A DNA stretch of 37,175 bases, taken from contig CAIUMP010000010.1 in assembly GCA_903900335.1 (NCBI GenBank), positions 1 to 37,175 of the forward strand. Reading direction: 5' to 3'. Below are positions 7,696 through 16,356 of this stretch, one piece after another; position 1 is the stretch's first letter; the number at the start of each line of letters is the position of its first letter. The stretch is from an uncultured Ignavibacteriota bacterium (GTDB lineage: Bacteria; Bacteroidota; Ignavibacteria; Palsa-1295). Both the position numbers and the translations under genes were made by a program. The notes beneath the pieces were generated by a model, which saw only the letters and a list, made by a program, of their open reading frames with translations, was not told the origin of the DNA and searched no databases.

Positions 7696-9729
7696 TTAGT
7701 GTGCGACGATCAACTTGGCAGTCTTGATCCCTTGCGAACCGACCAACCGCACAAAGTACACACCGGAGGCGTATGCTTCTGTGTTCACGGAATAATTGTA
7801 GCTGCCCGGTGAAAGCGGAGCGTTTGTAAGCACAGCGATCTCACGTCCAGCGGCATCAACGATGGAAAGACGGGCATTGTCCGAGGTTACTTCGCTGACG
7901 TTGATGTTCAGCGATTCGCCGATTCGGGTCGCTGACAAGGTAGTGTTTGCCTGTGCAACATTCGCGACACCGGCGAGTGTAAGCTTCACCCCTTTTGTTG
8001 CTCCGCCGCTTTCCAGGTAGTACGATCCGCTTGGTGTTGTCGTTAAGGCTACGGCGCGCACAACATAAATACTACTGTTGTTCATTGGTGCTGCGTCAGT
8101 GAAGTTCGTCGCCGTGACCGGTGACGAATTCAGTTTGATCAATGTATCCGAGCTTGACTTTGCACGGTAGATGTTGTAACCGGGGACGTGGATCGCCGGA
8201 GCAGTCCATGTGAGCTTAAGGGAGCTATTCAGGTCAAGGCTGGCGGTGAGGGCGGTCGGAGGTGCCGATAGATACTTCATCCGCAGCGTGGGGTCTCCCA
8301 TCAACGCAAGATGAATTCCGGAAGGGTCGATGCACGGCTGCACATAATCTCCGTTAATACCGTCATTCTGCGTGATGCGAGCGCAATATCCGAATGTCTC
8401 GCCAAGGCCAAGCGGGTGGTAGTACCAGAACGGACGCGATGCCCAGCAGCTTTCGAGGCCATAGCTACCGGCCAGCGGCGCGCGGGTGAAATTATTCGGT
8501 GAATCCCAATCACCGAAGAAGCTACCGAAGACCATGAAGAACGTCGACGCAGTTTGTGACTTTGCGCACTCCGGCGTCGTGCCGACTCCACCACACGTCG
8601 TGTAAGAGCCAGGACCGCAGCCATACGCCCACACATATTTCGCGGTATCAAGATAGCCGAACCAATCGCTTGCGCTACTGACCGCGTGGAAATTTACCAT
8701 ACTGTCCGTGCCAACCAGTGTTGGGAAATTTCGCCACGCATCTTCTCCGGGAACATCGTAATATGCAAAGACACCAAAGTTCACATTGATAAGTGCTCGC
8801 TGTGGCATGACGAGCGCACCCGTGCGATACGCGTGGTCGCGGTTAAGGTAGTTGCGAAGCAGGGCGGTGTCTGATAGGGTGAAGTTGGTCATGTTCAATA
8901 GATCCACACGACCGACCTCCAGGCTCATCAGGTCCGTGATGGCATCCTGATCGAACTTGCCATCGCCGATGATATTCTTTCCGCGTGGATCGAAGGCGGT
9001 GGTGTCCACAGTGCTTTCATCCGTCCAGGAACCGAGGAAATTACCGTAATAGACATCGGCTGGCCAGGAGCCTTGATGATTGCCGTTGCCGGGCGTGTGG
9101 CCATCGGGTACGATGTCGCCGGAATAGGGGACTGGCACATGACCGAGAATGAATAAGGAGCGAACGTGATCCGGATCATTTGCCTGATCCGCAGCGAGTA
9201 TGCTCTTGATAGAAGTATCAGAGTCCTTTCGGAGCACATCGTGACGGATGACTCCCCATCCTTCTGCGCGCACGTCAGCGATCCACTGGTCGATCTCTGT
9301 CTTGAGCGGTACCGCGTAGGTTTTATCCACAAGCAGTATCACCACTCCAGGCTGCGTTGGCAACTCGACGTTAATGCCGCTCGTAATGTAGCCATTTGCA
9401 TTCCATGAGGTGGTGCCTTTCTTCGCGGCTTCCACTACGCTGTACTCGTACCGTGTGTTTGGCAGAGCGGTCTTGTCGGTGTAGGAGGAAGCTGTCTTGG
9501 CCAGCACTGTGCCTTTACCCCATCCCGGGGCATCACCAAGCAAGCGGCGATAGACGGTATAGGATACAGCGGAAGTATCAGCTTTCCATTTCAGTGTGAT
9601 GGATGGAGGAGTTGCCTGTGTTGAGGCCGTTAGTTGGACAGTATAGTCCCAGGCGTCTTGTTGCGCGAGCACATTCGAAGCTGCCAACGTTAAGAGAACG
9701 CTGCAAAGCAAACCAAAAATATTCTTCAT
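7696..9729 (-). CDS. T9SS-exported protein with gingipain-like (peptidase C25-like) core and flanking fibronectin type III domains
   Basis: A 677-residue protein. Residues 1-22 are a signal peptide. About 30-120 is a fibronectin type III-like domain (SITLKWKADTSAVSYTVYR). About 125-490 resembles the C25 fold: PGVVILLVDKTY, LFILGHVPVPYSGD, WPADVYYGNFLGSW, LEVGRVDLL and the late LALMGDPTLRMKY, which match the order of C25 motifs. A His-Cys pair at H348 (FHAVSS) and C371 (AYGCGPGS) has roughly the gingipain spacing, but the usual GHG is absent, so activity is doubtful. About 495-590 is a second fibronectin-like domain. The last 75 residues, ending SGVYFVRLVGSQGIKTAKLIVAH-type sequence, are a T9SS sorting domain. 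It starts 24 bp after the acyl-CoA ligase stop and is the last gene of that unit. Confidence 0.8.
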   Translation of the reverse strand: MKNIFGLLCSVLLTLAASNVLAQQDAWDYTVQLTASTQATPPSITLKWKADTSAVSYTVYRRLLGDAPGWGKGTVLAKTASSYTDKTALPNTRYEYSVVEAAKKGTTSWNANGYITSGINVELPTQPGVVILLVDKTYAVPLKTEIDQWIADVRAEGWGVIRHDVLRKDSDTSIKSILAADQANDPDHVRSLFILGHVPVPYSGDIVPDGHTPGNGNHQGSWPADVYYGNFLGSWTDESTVDTTAFDPRGKNIIGDGKFDQDAITDLMSLEVGRVDLLNMTNFTLSDTALLRNYLNRDHAYRTGALVMPQRALINVNFGVFAYYDVPGEDAWRNFPTLVGTDSMVNFHAVSSASDWFGYLDTAKYVWAYGCGPGSYTTCGGVGTTPECAKSQTASTFFMVFGSFFGDWDSPNNFTRAPLAGSYGLESCWASRPFWYYHPLGLGETFGYCARITQNDGINGDYVQPCIDPSGIHLALMGDPTLRMKYLSAPPTALTASLDLNSSLKLTWTAPAIHVPGYNIYRAKSSSDTLIKLNSSPVTATNFTDAAPMNNSSIYVVRAVALTTTPSGSYYLESGGATKGVKLTLAGVANVAQANTTLSATRIGESLNINVSEVTSDNARLSIVDAAGREIAVLTNAPLSPGSYNYSVNTEAYASGVYFVRLVGSQGIKTAKLIVAH

Positions 9730-9753
9730 AGTGGGCGTTGATCAATTCAAGCT

Positions 9754-11553
9754 CTATCCAGTCGATCGGCCCTGATAGAGCGATTCAATGAGTTCACGAT
9801 AACGCTCTTCGACGGCTTTCCGTTTGACCTTCATCGTCGGCGTCATCATGCCGTTCTCGACCGTGAAGGCTTCGTGGAGCAGTTCGAATCTGCGAACACG
9901 TTCATAACTTGCAAGTTCTTTCTGAAGCATCTCGATGTCTGCGTTGATCGCGGCGCGAACTTCCGAGTTTCCCACCACATCCTTCTCGCTTCCGCGTGCG
10001 ATGCCTGCCTCGCGAAGCGAAGAGAAGTCCGGCACGATCAGCGCCGTGCAGAACTGCCGCTTATCGCCGATGAGCATGATCTGGTCGATGTATCGGGATT
10101 GCGTTAACAGCGATTCGATCGGCGCGGGTGCAATATTCTTCCCGCCGCTGGAGACGAGCAGATGCTTTTTGCGATCGGTGATCCGCAGATCACCGGCGGA
10201 ATCGAATTCGCCGATGTCACCCGTGTGGAACCAGCCATCGGCATCGATGACTTCGCGGGTCTCGTCGGGTAGTTTGTAATAGCCTTTCATCACGTGCGGG
10301 CCGCGCGTCAGAATTTCTCCATCTTCTGCTATGCGAATTTCGATGTTCGGCATTGGCTTCCCAACGAATCCCCACTTCAATCGCTTGTAGTTGCTGACCG
10401 AGATGATCGGCGAAGTTTCTGTTAATCCGAAACCTTCGATGATCGGCATTCCAAAACTAGCGAATGCACGACCCACCTCCGCAGGCAGTGCAGCAGCACC
10501 GGAAATGAAGTAGCGCACACGGCCACCCGTCTTCTCACGGATCTTCTCCAGTACCAGTTTGTCAGCCAGCGGTTTGAGAAGTTTTGCTGCCAGAGGCACG
10601 GGCTGCCCTTCGAGGCCACGGCCATTCTTCGCACCGACCGCAAGACCCCAGTCGAAGATTCTCCGCTTTGCAGGAGTAAGTTTGTCGCGGGCGCGCATCA
10701 AGCGGGAATAGACGCGCTCATAGAAGCGTGGAACACCTGTCATGATCGTCGGCCGGATCTCCAGCATGTTCTCGGCCACGGTATCCACGGACTCCGCCAG
10801 CCCGACCGTGAAACCCATCATCATGAAGAGATGCATCGCGATGTGCTCGAACGCATGGCAGAGTGGTAGGAAGGAGAGCGCCACGTCGTGCTCGTCAATG
10901 TGCGGCAGCATTCCAATTGCTCCATCGAGATCGGAGAGGACGTTGTGGTGCGTCAGCATCACGCCTTTGGGGTTGCCAGTCGTGCCGCTCGTGTAGATGA
11001 TCGTCGCGAGATCATCCGGCGTTGCCCTCGCGGCCTCGTGATCGAAGTCAGGCGCACTGCCACCGAGAGTGGAGAGTTCTGCGAAGTGCATTATCCGTGG
11101 AGTGGACGGTTTGGCCAGTGTCGTGCTATCGTTGAAAATGACGATGGCCTCAAGTGCTGGACAGGCCTCAACGATCTTCTTCGCTTTGCCGAATTGCAGA
11201 TCGTTCGAAACAAGCAGGAGCTTCGCCCCGCTGTTATTCACGATGAACTCCACCTGCTGTGCTGTCAGCGTTGGGAACATCGGCACGATGATCGCACCCA
11301 GTGCCAGCGCGGCAAAATCGGCCATGAGCCACTCCGGTCGAGACTCGGAAAGAAGCGCAATGCGATCTCCGCGCTGCACGCCGAGCTTGGCGAATCCCGC
11401 AAATGTTTCCCGCGTCCTCGCGCCGAACTCAGCGAAGCTCATGTCGCGGTAGGGTTCGCCGTGTATGCGCTTGTAGCGAAGATAGACGCGCTCCTTCAAC
11501 TCGCCAGATGTGCGCGAAAGGAACGGCTGGATCAGGGTAGTGTAGTCAATCAT
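9754..11553 (-). CDS. Long-chain fatty acyl-CoA ligase (AMP-forming, FadD/FAA1-like)
   Basis: A 599-residue adenylate-forming enzyme that should activate fatty acids to acyl-CoA through an acyl-AMP intermediate. The nucleotide-binding loop YTSGTTGNPKG is at 187-197. GFGLTETSP, the GWFHTGDIGEFD motif, LRITDRKKH and the C-terminal KNIAPAPIE hinge region follow. Length and the C-terminal KVKRKAVEERY match the FAA1-type group used for long or very long acyl chains. It starts 36 bp after the rfbD-like gene, which suggests co-expression with dTDP-sugar synthesis. Exact substrate is not readable from sequence. Confidence 0.93.
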   Translation of the reverse strand: MIDYTTLIQPFLSRTSGELKERVYLRYKRIHGEPYRDMSFAEFGARTRETFAGFAKLGVQRGDRIALLSESRPEWLMADFAALALGAIIVPMFPTLTAQQVEFIVNNSGAKLLLVSNDLQFGKAKKIVEACPALEAIVIFNDSTTLAKPSTPRIMHFAELSTLGGSAPDFDHEAARATPDDLATIIYTSGTTGNPKGVMLTHHNVLSDLDGAIGMLPHIDEHDVALSFLPLCHAFEHIAMHLFMMMGFTVGLAESVDTVAENMLEIRPTIMTGVPRFYERVYSRLMRARDKLTPAKRRIFDWGLAVGAKNGRGLEGQPVPLAAKLLKPLADKLVLEKIREKTGGRVRYFISGAAALPAEVGRAFASFGMPIIEGFGLTETSPIISVSNYKRLKWGFVGKPMPNIEIRIAEDGEILTRGPHVMKGYYKLPDETREVIDADGWFHTGDIGEFDSAGDLRITDRKKHLLVSSGGKNIAPAPIESLLTQSRYIDQIMLIGDKRQFCTALIVPDFSSLREAGIARGSEKDVVGNSEVRAAINADIEMLQKELASYERVRRFELLHEAFTVENGMMTPTMKVKRKAVEERYRELIESLYQGRSTG

Positions 11554-11589
11554 GGGTAAGTTTGAGACGAACCCCCACCAGTGCGATCG

Positions 11590-12480
11590 TTACGGAAGAG
11601 GGGGAGTCACTGCGGTTGATATGTTTTTACTCAAAGCAGAGATCGCTCGCTCTAACTCAACAAGCACATTGTTTGGTTTTACTTGTGCCTCAAAACGTTC
11701 ATCATATAGCACGGTATCAACTCGGCGCGGTGTGTGGAAGCGATCGAGCTCGGACTTCTCAATGCGTTGGGGCTCCGCGCGCAGTCCGGTGCGAGCGAGC
11801 ATTTCCCCGATCTCGAATGGGGTGGTCACGCCTTCATCATACACATTCCAAATGCCATTCCAATCGGCAGCGCTATTAACGACATGCTCCACCGTTCTTG
11901 CAATGATCGCGACGCTGCTGACGGAGTTTGGTGTATCCACAAGTTTGGGGTAAGCCATCAGTTTCATCAGCGTGTTGCGCGGGGAGTCTGTTGCTGAATA
12001 GACCTGACGCGGACGCAAAATCGCCAACTGGGTTGGATCGAGATCCATCAGCATTGCGTCTGCCGCAGATTTCGTCCACGAGTATAGGCACGCCGGGGAA
12101 GGTGGCATGTCGGGGGTGAAGGGTTTGCCCTCGTCAGTGTAAGGCCCATCCCACACGCAGCCGCTGGAGAAGTGTATGTAGCGCGTATGCCGCGGGGAGC
12201 CGGGAAAAGCACCGATCAGCTTGTTGTGATCGCGTATCCGCGTGTACAGCCTGACGGGTGCTTCCAGATTGCAGCGGACCGCTTCGCGAGCGTTCTCTTC
12301 GCACCAGGTAAGGTGGGTCTTACCCGCAGCATTTACGATCGCGTCTGGCGCGATGACATCCAACGCCTCTGTAGAGAGGTCGTCGAGATCGTGCGGCCAC
12401 GTGTGTAGATCGAAGCCCGTGAGCTCGTTCGCGAGGGCCTGGCCGATCTGGCCACGGCCGATGATGAGGAGTTTTGTCAT
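11590..12480 (-). CDS. rfbD: dTDP-4-dehydrorhamnose reductase-like SDR protein (RmlD/RfbD family)
   Basis: A 296-residue short-chain dehydrogenase/reductase with an N-terminal nucleotide-binding motif (IIGRGQIGQAL, 6-16), IVNAAGKT, and the RmlD-type middle SSGCVWDGPYTDEGKPFTP followed by YSWTK, which supplies the YxxxK catalytic pair. RmlD reduces dTDP-4-keto-L-rhamnose to dTDP-L-rhamnose. The middle motif differs from the usual STDYVFDG form, so another dTDP-sugar reductase activity is possible. It lies 7 bp after rfbB and is third in the rfbA-rfbB order. The neighbours strongly support a dTDP-sugar role. Confidence 0.78.
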   Translation of the reverse strand: MTKLLIIGRGQIGQALANELTGFDLHTWPHDLDDLSTEALDVIAPDAIVNAAGKTHLTWCEENAREAVRCNLEAPVRLYTRIRDHNKLIGAFPGSPRHTRYIHFSSGCVWDGPYTDEGKPFTPDMPPSPACLYSWTKSAADAMLMDLDPTQLAILRPRQVYSATDSPRNTLMKLMAYPKLVDTPNSVSSVAIIARTVEHVVNSAADWNGIWNVYDEGVTTPFEIGEMLARTGLRAEPQRIEKSELDRFHTPRRVDTVLYDERFEAQVKPNNVLVELERAISALSKNISTAVTPPLP

Positions 12481-12487
12481 TCGAACC

Positions 12488-13471
12488 TTAAACGCTCAAC
12501 CACCAACCCTGGTTTGCCAGCCACCAATCAATCGTGCGGCTCAGCCCATCTTCGACCGGCGTTTTTGGTGACCACCCGATCTCCTGCTCGGATCGCGACC
12601 AATCCAACGCATAGCGGCGGTCGTGCCCAGCCCGGTCCGAAACGTGCTGGATGAGCGTGGGTGGGAATTCCCGGCCGGTCTTCTCCGAAAGGATGCGCAG
12701 AAGAAGATGGACGAGTTCTACATTCGAAATTCCTACCGCATTGCCTTCTATTCCGGGACCACCGAAGTGATAAATGCCACCCGTCTCGCCGTGCTCGAGA
12801 ACGTTCAATATTCCCGCACAGTGGTCGTCCACGTGGATCCAGTCGCGGATCTGTTTGCCATCGCCGAAAACGGTGATCTCGCGTCCGGCCAGCGCGTTGG
12901 TGAGCACCATCGGTATGAATTTCTCAGGATGCTGAAAGCGTCCGTAGTTATTCGTGCATCGGGTGACGCGCACATCAAGGCCATGCGTGTGATGATAGGA
13001 GAGTAGCAGCAGATCAGCGGCGGCCTTCGAAGCAGAGTAGGCGCTTGATGGCCTCAGCGGAGAAGCGTGCGTAAATTTTGCGGTGCCATCAATGGAGCCA
13101 TAGACTTCGTCTGTTGAGATCTGGACGAATGTCCTCACGCCATACCGCCGGGCGGCTTCGAGAACGGTAACCGCGCCGAGCACATTCGTTTCAACAAACG
13201 GCAGCGCAAGTGAGATCGAGCGGTCCACATGGGACTCGGCGGCGAAGTTAACGACTGCATCGAACGGAATCCCATCGAGGCCATTCGCAAAGACGTTGTC
13301 AAGTGCGCCAGCCTCGCGAATATCACCATGAATGAATGCCCCGAAGACATTCTTGCGATTACCGGCGTAGGTTAGCAGATCGTAGGTGAGTGTGCTATGA
13401 CCCTGCTTCTGCACATAGTCCGCGAAATTCGCGCCGATAAATCCGGCGCCTCCGGTGACAAGTAGATTCAT
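12488..13471 (-). CDS. rfbB: dTDP-glucose 4,6-dehydratase
   Basis: RfbB (RmlB) converts dTDP-glucose to dTDP-4-keto-6-deoxyglucose with bound NAD. The 327-residue protein has the Rossmann motif VTGGAGFIGANF (5-16), the catalytic STDEVYG (119-125, with the Thr-Asp-Glu triad) and YSASK (145-149). NFAAESHVDRSI and TRCTNNYGRFQHPEKFIP are classic RmlB sequences. Start ATG 13471 is 6 bp after the rfbA stop. It forms an operon with rfbA and the rfbD-like gene. Confidence 0.96.
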   Translation of the reverse strand: MNLLVTGGAGFIGANFADYVQKQGHSTLTYDLLTYAGNRKNVFGAFIHGDIREAGALDNVFANGLDGIPFDAVVNFAAESHVDRSISLALPFVETNVLGAVTVLEAARRYGVRTFVQISTDEVYGSIDGTAKFTHASPLRPSSAYSASKAAADLLLLSYHHTHGLDVRVTRCTNNYGRFQHPEKFIPMVLTNALAGREITVFGDGKQIRDWIHVDDHCAGILNVLEHGETGGIYHFGGPGIEGNAVGISNVELVHLLLRILSEKTGREFPPTLIQHVSDRAGHDRRYALDWSRSEQEIGWSPKTPVEDGLSRTIDWWLANQGWWLSV

Positions 13472-13477
13472 GCTTTA

Positions 13478-14230
13478 TTAGTAGTGCGGGGCAGATTGAC
13501 GGACCAATTCATTCGCACGCGCCAGCGAAGGGAATGTCCCCGCGTCGCTCCAGTAGCCATCCACGATGGAAGCGCGCAGACGGCCGCTTTCAAGATAGCT
13601 ATTATTCACATCAGTGATCTCCAGCTCGCCACGACCTGATGGCGTCAGCGTGCGAATGATGCTAAAGACATCCGGCGGATAACAATAGACGCCCGTAACC
13701 GCGTAATTCGACGGCGGCACTTCCGGCTTTTCGATGATGTGCTTGACGCGCATCGTGCCCGGCTCCAATTCCGCCACACCAAACCGCTCTGCATCCGGCA
13801 CTTCCTTTAGCAGGATGTGCGCCGAATCCGGCTCCCGAGTGAACTGCTCGATCAGCGGTGCGATGGAGGACTCAAAAATATTATCACCAAGCATTACGCA
13901 CATGGGCTGACCACCGGCGAAGCGCTCGGCGAGCGCCAGAGCCTGCGCGATACCCCCCGCTTCGTCCTGCACGCGGTAGGTAAGCGCACAGCCGAAATCC
14001 TTGCCCGAGCCGAGCAGTGAGATAAAATCGCCCATGTGCTCCGTGCCGGTGACGATAAGAATATCCGTGATGCCGGCGGCGACGAGTTTCTTGATGGGAT
14101 AGAAGATCATCGGCATTTCGCCGATGGGCAGCAGGTGCTTATTCGTGACCGTGGTACACGGATAGAGCCGCGACCCCGTGCCGCCAGCTAAGATAATGCC
14201 GATACAATTGACTGCTGAATCGCTGTTCAC
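13478..14230 (-). CDS. rfbA: Glucose-1-phosphate thymidylyltransferase
   Basis: RfbA (RmlA) joins dTTP and glucose-1-phosphate to form dTDP-glucose, the first step of the pathway. The 250-residue protein carries the nucleotidyltransferase signature GIILAGGTGSRLYPCT (11-26) with K31 in TNKHLLPIG, then YRVQDEAGGIAQAL and MLGDNIFE. This is the shorter thymidylyltransferase form, which lacks the extra C-terminal part of about 40 residues seen in the ~290-residue group. It begins with GTG at 14230. It is the first gene of the minus-strand unit that runs to 7696. Confidence 0.93.
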   Translation of the reverse strand: MNSDSAVNCIGIILAGGTGSRLYPCTTVTNKHLLPIGEMPMIFYPIKKLVAAGITDILIVTGTEHMGDFISLLGSGKDFGCALTYRVQDEAGGIAQALALAERFAGGQPMCVMLGDNIFESSIAPLIEQFTREPDSAHILLKEVPDAERFGVAELEPGTMRVKHIIEKPEVPPSNYAVTGVYCYPPDVFSIIRTLTPSGRGELEITDVNNSYLESGRLRASIVDGYWSDAGTFPSLARANELVRQSAPHY

Positions 14231-14502
14231 TGGTTGCTTGGAAGTGCAGAGCGTGGATACCCCGTCACTATCTGATGGTGTGCGGGAAGTGACAAAACAC
14301 TTTGTTTCAGGAGAGGTTCGAAACCTGATGGCCTACCAAAAAAGAAACGGGAGCCAGCGGCACAACATAATTGGAGTTGGGCAATGTATGGCTGGGATCG
14401 AGTAGCTCGGGCTTCCAGCCCGACTTCCCGCTGAGGTGCAACGGAATGTTGGAGTTTGATGTGCTGGATTTTTCTTGCAGCCACTTCGGTTCGGAACACA
14501 CT
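14231..14502. promoter_or_regulatory. Divergent intergenic region between rfbA and the persulfide dioxygenase gene
   Basis: These 272 bp must hold promoters for both directions. A 6-bp stem hairpin (tcgggc-ttcca-gcccga) lies at 14407-14423. Its core ggcttccagcccgac recurs at 36811-36825. No clear -35/-10 pair was identified. Confidence 0.4.
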
Positions 14503-15894
14503 ATGTATATCGAACAACTCTATACCAACTGCCTCGCCGAAGCGGCGTATTATGTCGAGAGCGCGGGCGAAGCTGTTATCATTGATCCCATTCGCGAGAC
14601 CGAAGCCTATGTGGAAATGGCTGCCTCGCGTGGCGCCACGATCAAGTATGTTCTGGAGACGCACTTCCATGCGGATTTTGTCTCCGGTCATTTGGACTTG
14701 GCCAATGCTACGGGCGCGGAGATCGTCTTCGGTCCCGGCGCGGAGCCGAACTATCCGATCCATCAGGCTAAAGATGGCGAGATCCTCCGTGTTGGCAATG
14801 TCACCGTCGAGGTGCTGCATACGCCGGGTCATACGCCGGAATCTACGTGCTATTTGCTGCGCGACGAGTCCGGCAAGGCCCATGCTGTTTTTAGCGGCGA
14901 CACGCTGTTCGTTGGCGATGTTGGTCGCCCCGATCTGCTCGATGGCAAGATGACCAAAGAGGCGCTGGCGGGAATGATGTACGATTCGCTCACCACGAAG
15001 CTCGCTCCGCTGGCCGATGATGTGCTGGTCTATCCTGCGCATGGGCCGGGTTCGGCATGTGGGAAGAATATCGGAAAAGAGACGTGGTCCACGATGGGCC
15101 AGCAGAAGGCATCGAACTATGCGCTTCAGCCAATGACACGCGAGGAGTTTGTTGGCAAGCTAACACATGGTCTTGCTGCACCGCCGAGATATTACTTCAA
15201 GGATGCTGCGATCAATCAGCAAGGATATGCGGCATTGAAGGAAGTGCTCGCGAAGAACATCCAAGCGCTCACGCTCGCGCAGTTCAATGAAGCCGTTGCT
15301 TCCGGCGCGCTGGTGTTGGACACCCGCACACCGGATGAATACGAAGCCAGCCACATTCCGAACTCGCTGAACGTCGGAATTGATGGCACGTACGCCTGGT
15401 GGGTTGGAACACTGGTAGATATTGCAACTCCGCTCGTTATTATTGCGAATGCCGGTCGTGAGACGGAAGCTGTCACACGGCTTGCGAGAATTGGATATGA
15501 GAATGTTCGTGGTTACTTAGGCGGCGGATTTGCGACGTGGGCAAAAGCGAATTCGAATGGCGCGTCCGTTGTCTCTATTGATCCGCAGGATTTTCCAGCG
15601 AAGTATCAGGCTGGTCTGCCAGTACTGGATGTCCGCAATCACGGCGAGTTCGACAATGGTCACATTGCGAACGCGATCAACATTCCGCTGGGTGAATTAG
15701 AGGCGCGTTTGCCGGAGCTGGACAAGAGCGGTAAGTATCTGGTGCATTGTGCCGGCGGTTACCGCTCCATGGTGGCAACAAGTATATTGCGTCAGCACGG
15801 CTTCAACAACACCGTGAATGTTCGTGGTGGCTTTGGGAAGATGAAGCAGTATTGCGAAGATGCGGTTGTGCTACCGGCAGCAGAGCTGGTGTAG
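14503..15894 (+). CDS. Persulfide dioxygenase (ETHE1-like MBL fold) fused to two rhodanese domains
   Basis: A 463-residue protein expected to oxidise glutathione persulfide to sulfite and to handle sulfane sulfur in the cytosol. The metallo-beta-lactamase domain (1 to about 225) has THFHADFVSGH (53-63), HTPGHTPES with H110, SGDTLFVGDVGRPDL with D133, and YPAHGPGS with H180, as in the ETHE1 group. The usual HxHxDH sequence has phenylalanine at the last position, which I believe is common in this subgroup. Rhodanese 1 (about 258-345) lacks the catalytic cysteine (IIANAGRET). Rhodanese 2 (about 368-455) has it at C416 (VHCAGGYRS). ATG 14503 is chosen because the fold starts there (MYIEQLYTNC). 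A frame extended to 14371 adds 44 non-conserved residues. Confidence 0.93.
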   Translation: MYIEQLYTNCLAEAAYYVESAGEAVIIDPIRETEAYVEMAASRGATIKYVLETHFHADFVSGHLDLANATGAEIVFGPGAEPNYPIHQAKDGEILRVGNVTVEVLHTPGHTPESTCYLLRDESGKAHAVFSGDTLFVGDVGRPDLLDGKMTKEALAGMMYDSLTTKLAPLADDVLVYPAHGPGSACGKNIGKETWSTMGQQKASNYALQPMTREEFVGKLTHGLAAPPRYYFKDAAINQQGYAALKEVLAKNIQALTLAQFNEAVASGALVLDTRTPDEYEASHIPNSLNVGIDGTYAWWVGTLVDIATPLVIIANAGRETEAVTRLARIGYENVRGYLGGGFATWAKANSNGASVVSIDPQDFPAKYQAGLPVLDVRNHGEFDNGHIANAINIPLGELEARLPELDKSGKYLVHCAGGYRSMVATSILRQHGFNNTVNVRGGFGKMKQYCEDAVVLPAAELV

Positions 15895-15896
15895 GA

Positions 15897-16100
15897 TTAG
15901 GGTTGGTGGCGGGTGGTCCGAATGTGTTTAGGATCCTCCCGCCGCTGCACGAAGGTCAGCAGCACTGCTGCGATGATCGAGCCCGCGCCGTATGCGAACT
16001 CCTGAAACGTGTCGTCTGTCGTCAGGGATAGGATCGCCATCGCCACCGAAGCGCAGAGCAATAGCAGGCGTGCCAGGAAAGCGAAGCGATTAGAGGGCAT
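15897..16100 (-). CDS. Small two-helix membrane protein, hypothetical
   Basis: A 67-residue frame from ATG 16100 (a TTG start at 16130 would add 10 residues). It has two hydrophobic stretches, about 8-25 (LARLLLLCASVAMAILSL) and about 36-52 (GAGSIIAAVLLTF), then a basic tail RREDPKHIRTTRHQP, a layout expected for a small inner-membrane protein. Its stop lies 2 bp from that of the upstream dioxygenase gene on the other strand. No family is recognised. Support is only the two plausible membrane segments. Confidence 0.5.
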   Translation of the reverse strand: MPSNRFAFLARLLLLCASVAMAILSLTTDDTFQEFAYGAGSIIAAVLLTFVQRREDPKHIRTTRHQP

Positions 16101-16167
16101 GCCAGAGTTAGTATCCAAGAGTTGTACCAACTATGTCCCGAAGCAATAAGACATTACGAAATCTGTG

Positions 16168-16285
16168 ACGTCATTGCGAGGCGACCCCGTTAGGGGTAAC
16201 GAAGCAATCCGTAATTCAGTGTGTTGCTCAGTCGCTCATCAACAAGGGATTGCTTCGTCGTGCTTCGCACTCCTCGCAAAGACGT
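16168..16285. repeat. Palindromic intergenic repeat of the TCATTGCGAG...GAAGCAATC type
   Basis: The outer arms acgtcattgcgagg (16168-16181) and cctcgcaaagacgt (16272-16285) are inverted with one mismatch. The inner arms gaagcaatcc (16201-16210) and ggattgcttc (16247-16256) are perfect. Elements with these words occur in intergenic regions of many unrelated bacteria. No transposase is present and no clear target-site duplication is visible, so it resembles a MITE or REP-like element. Confidence 0.8.
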
Positions 16286-16305
16286 TATTCTGGGGTATGA
16301 AAACC

Positions 16306-16331
16306 GAGAGCCGCTGTTTCCAGCGGCTCTC
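16306..16331 (-). terminator. Intrinsic terminator of citrate synthase gene
   Basis: An 11-bp perfect stem (gagagccgctg / cagcggctctc) encloses a 4-nt loop 26 bp past the gltA stop. On the minus strand it is followed by a short T-rich stretch (GGTTTTC). Confidence 0.8.
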
Positions 16332-16356
16332 TTCGAGTTTCGAATTTGAGTACAGT

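Noticed and set aside
10888-11559. 223-codon plus-strand frame opposite the acyl-CoA ligase
   Set aside because: It is antisense to a conserved gene, with no start-site support or domain.
14227-15042. 271-codon minus-strand frame opposite the persulfide dioxygenase
   Set aside because: It is antisense to a conserved enzyme and has no recognisable features.
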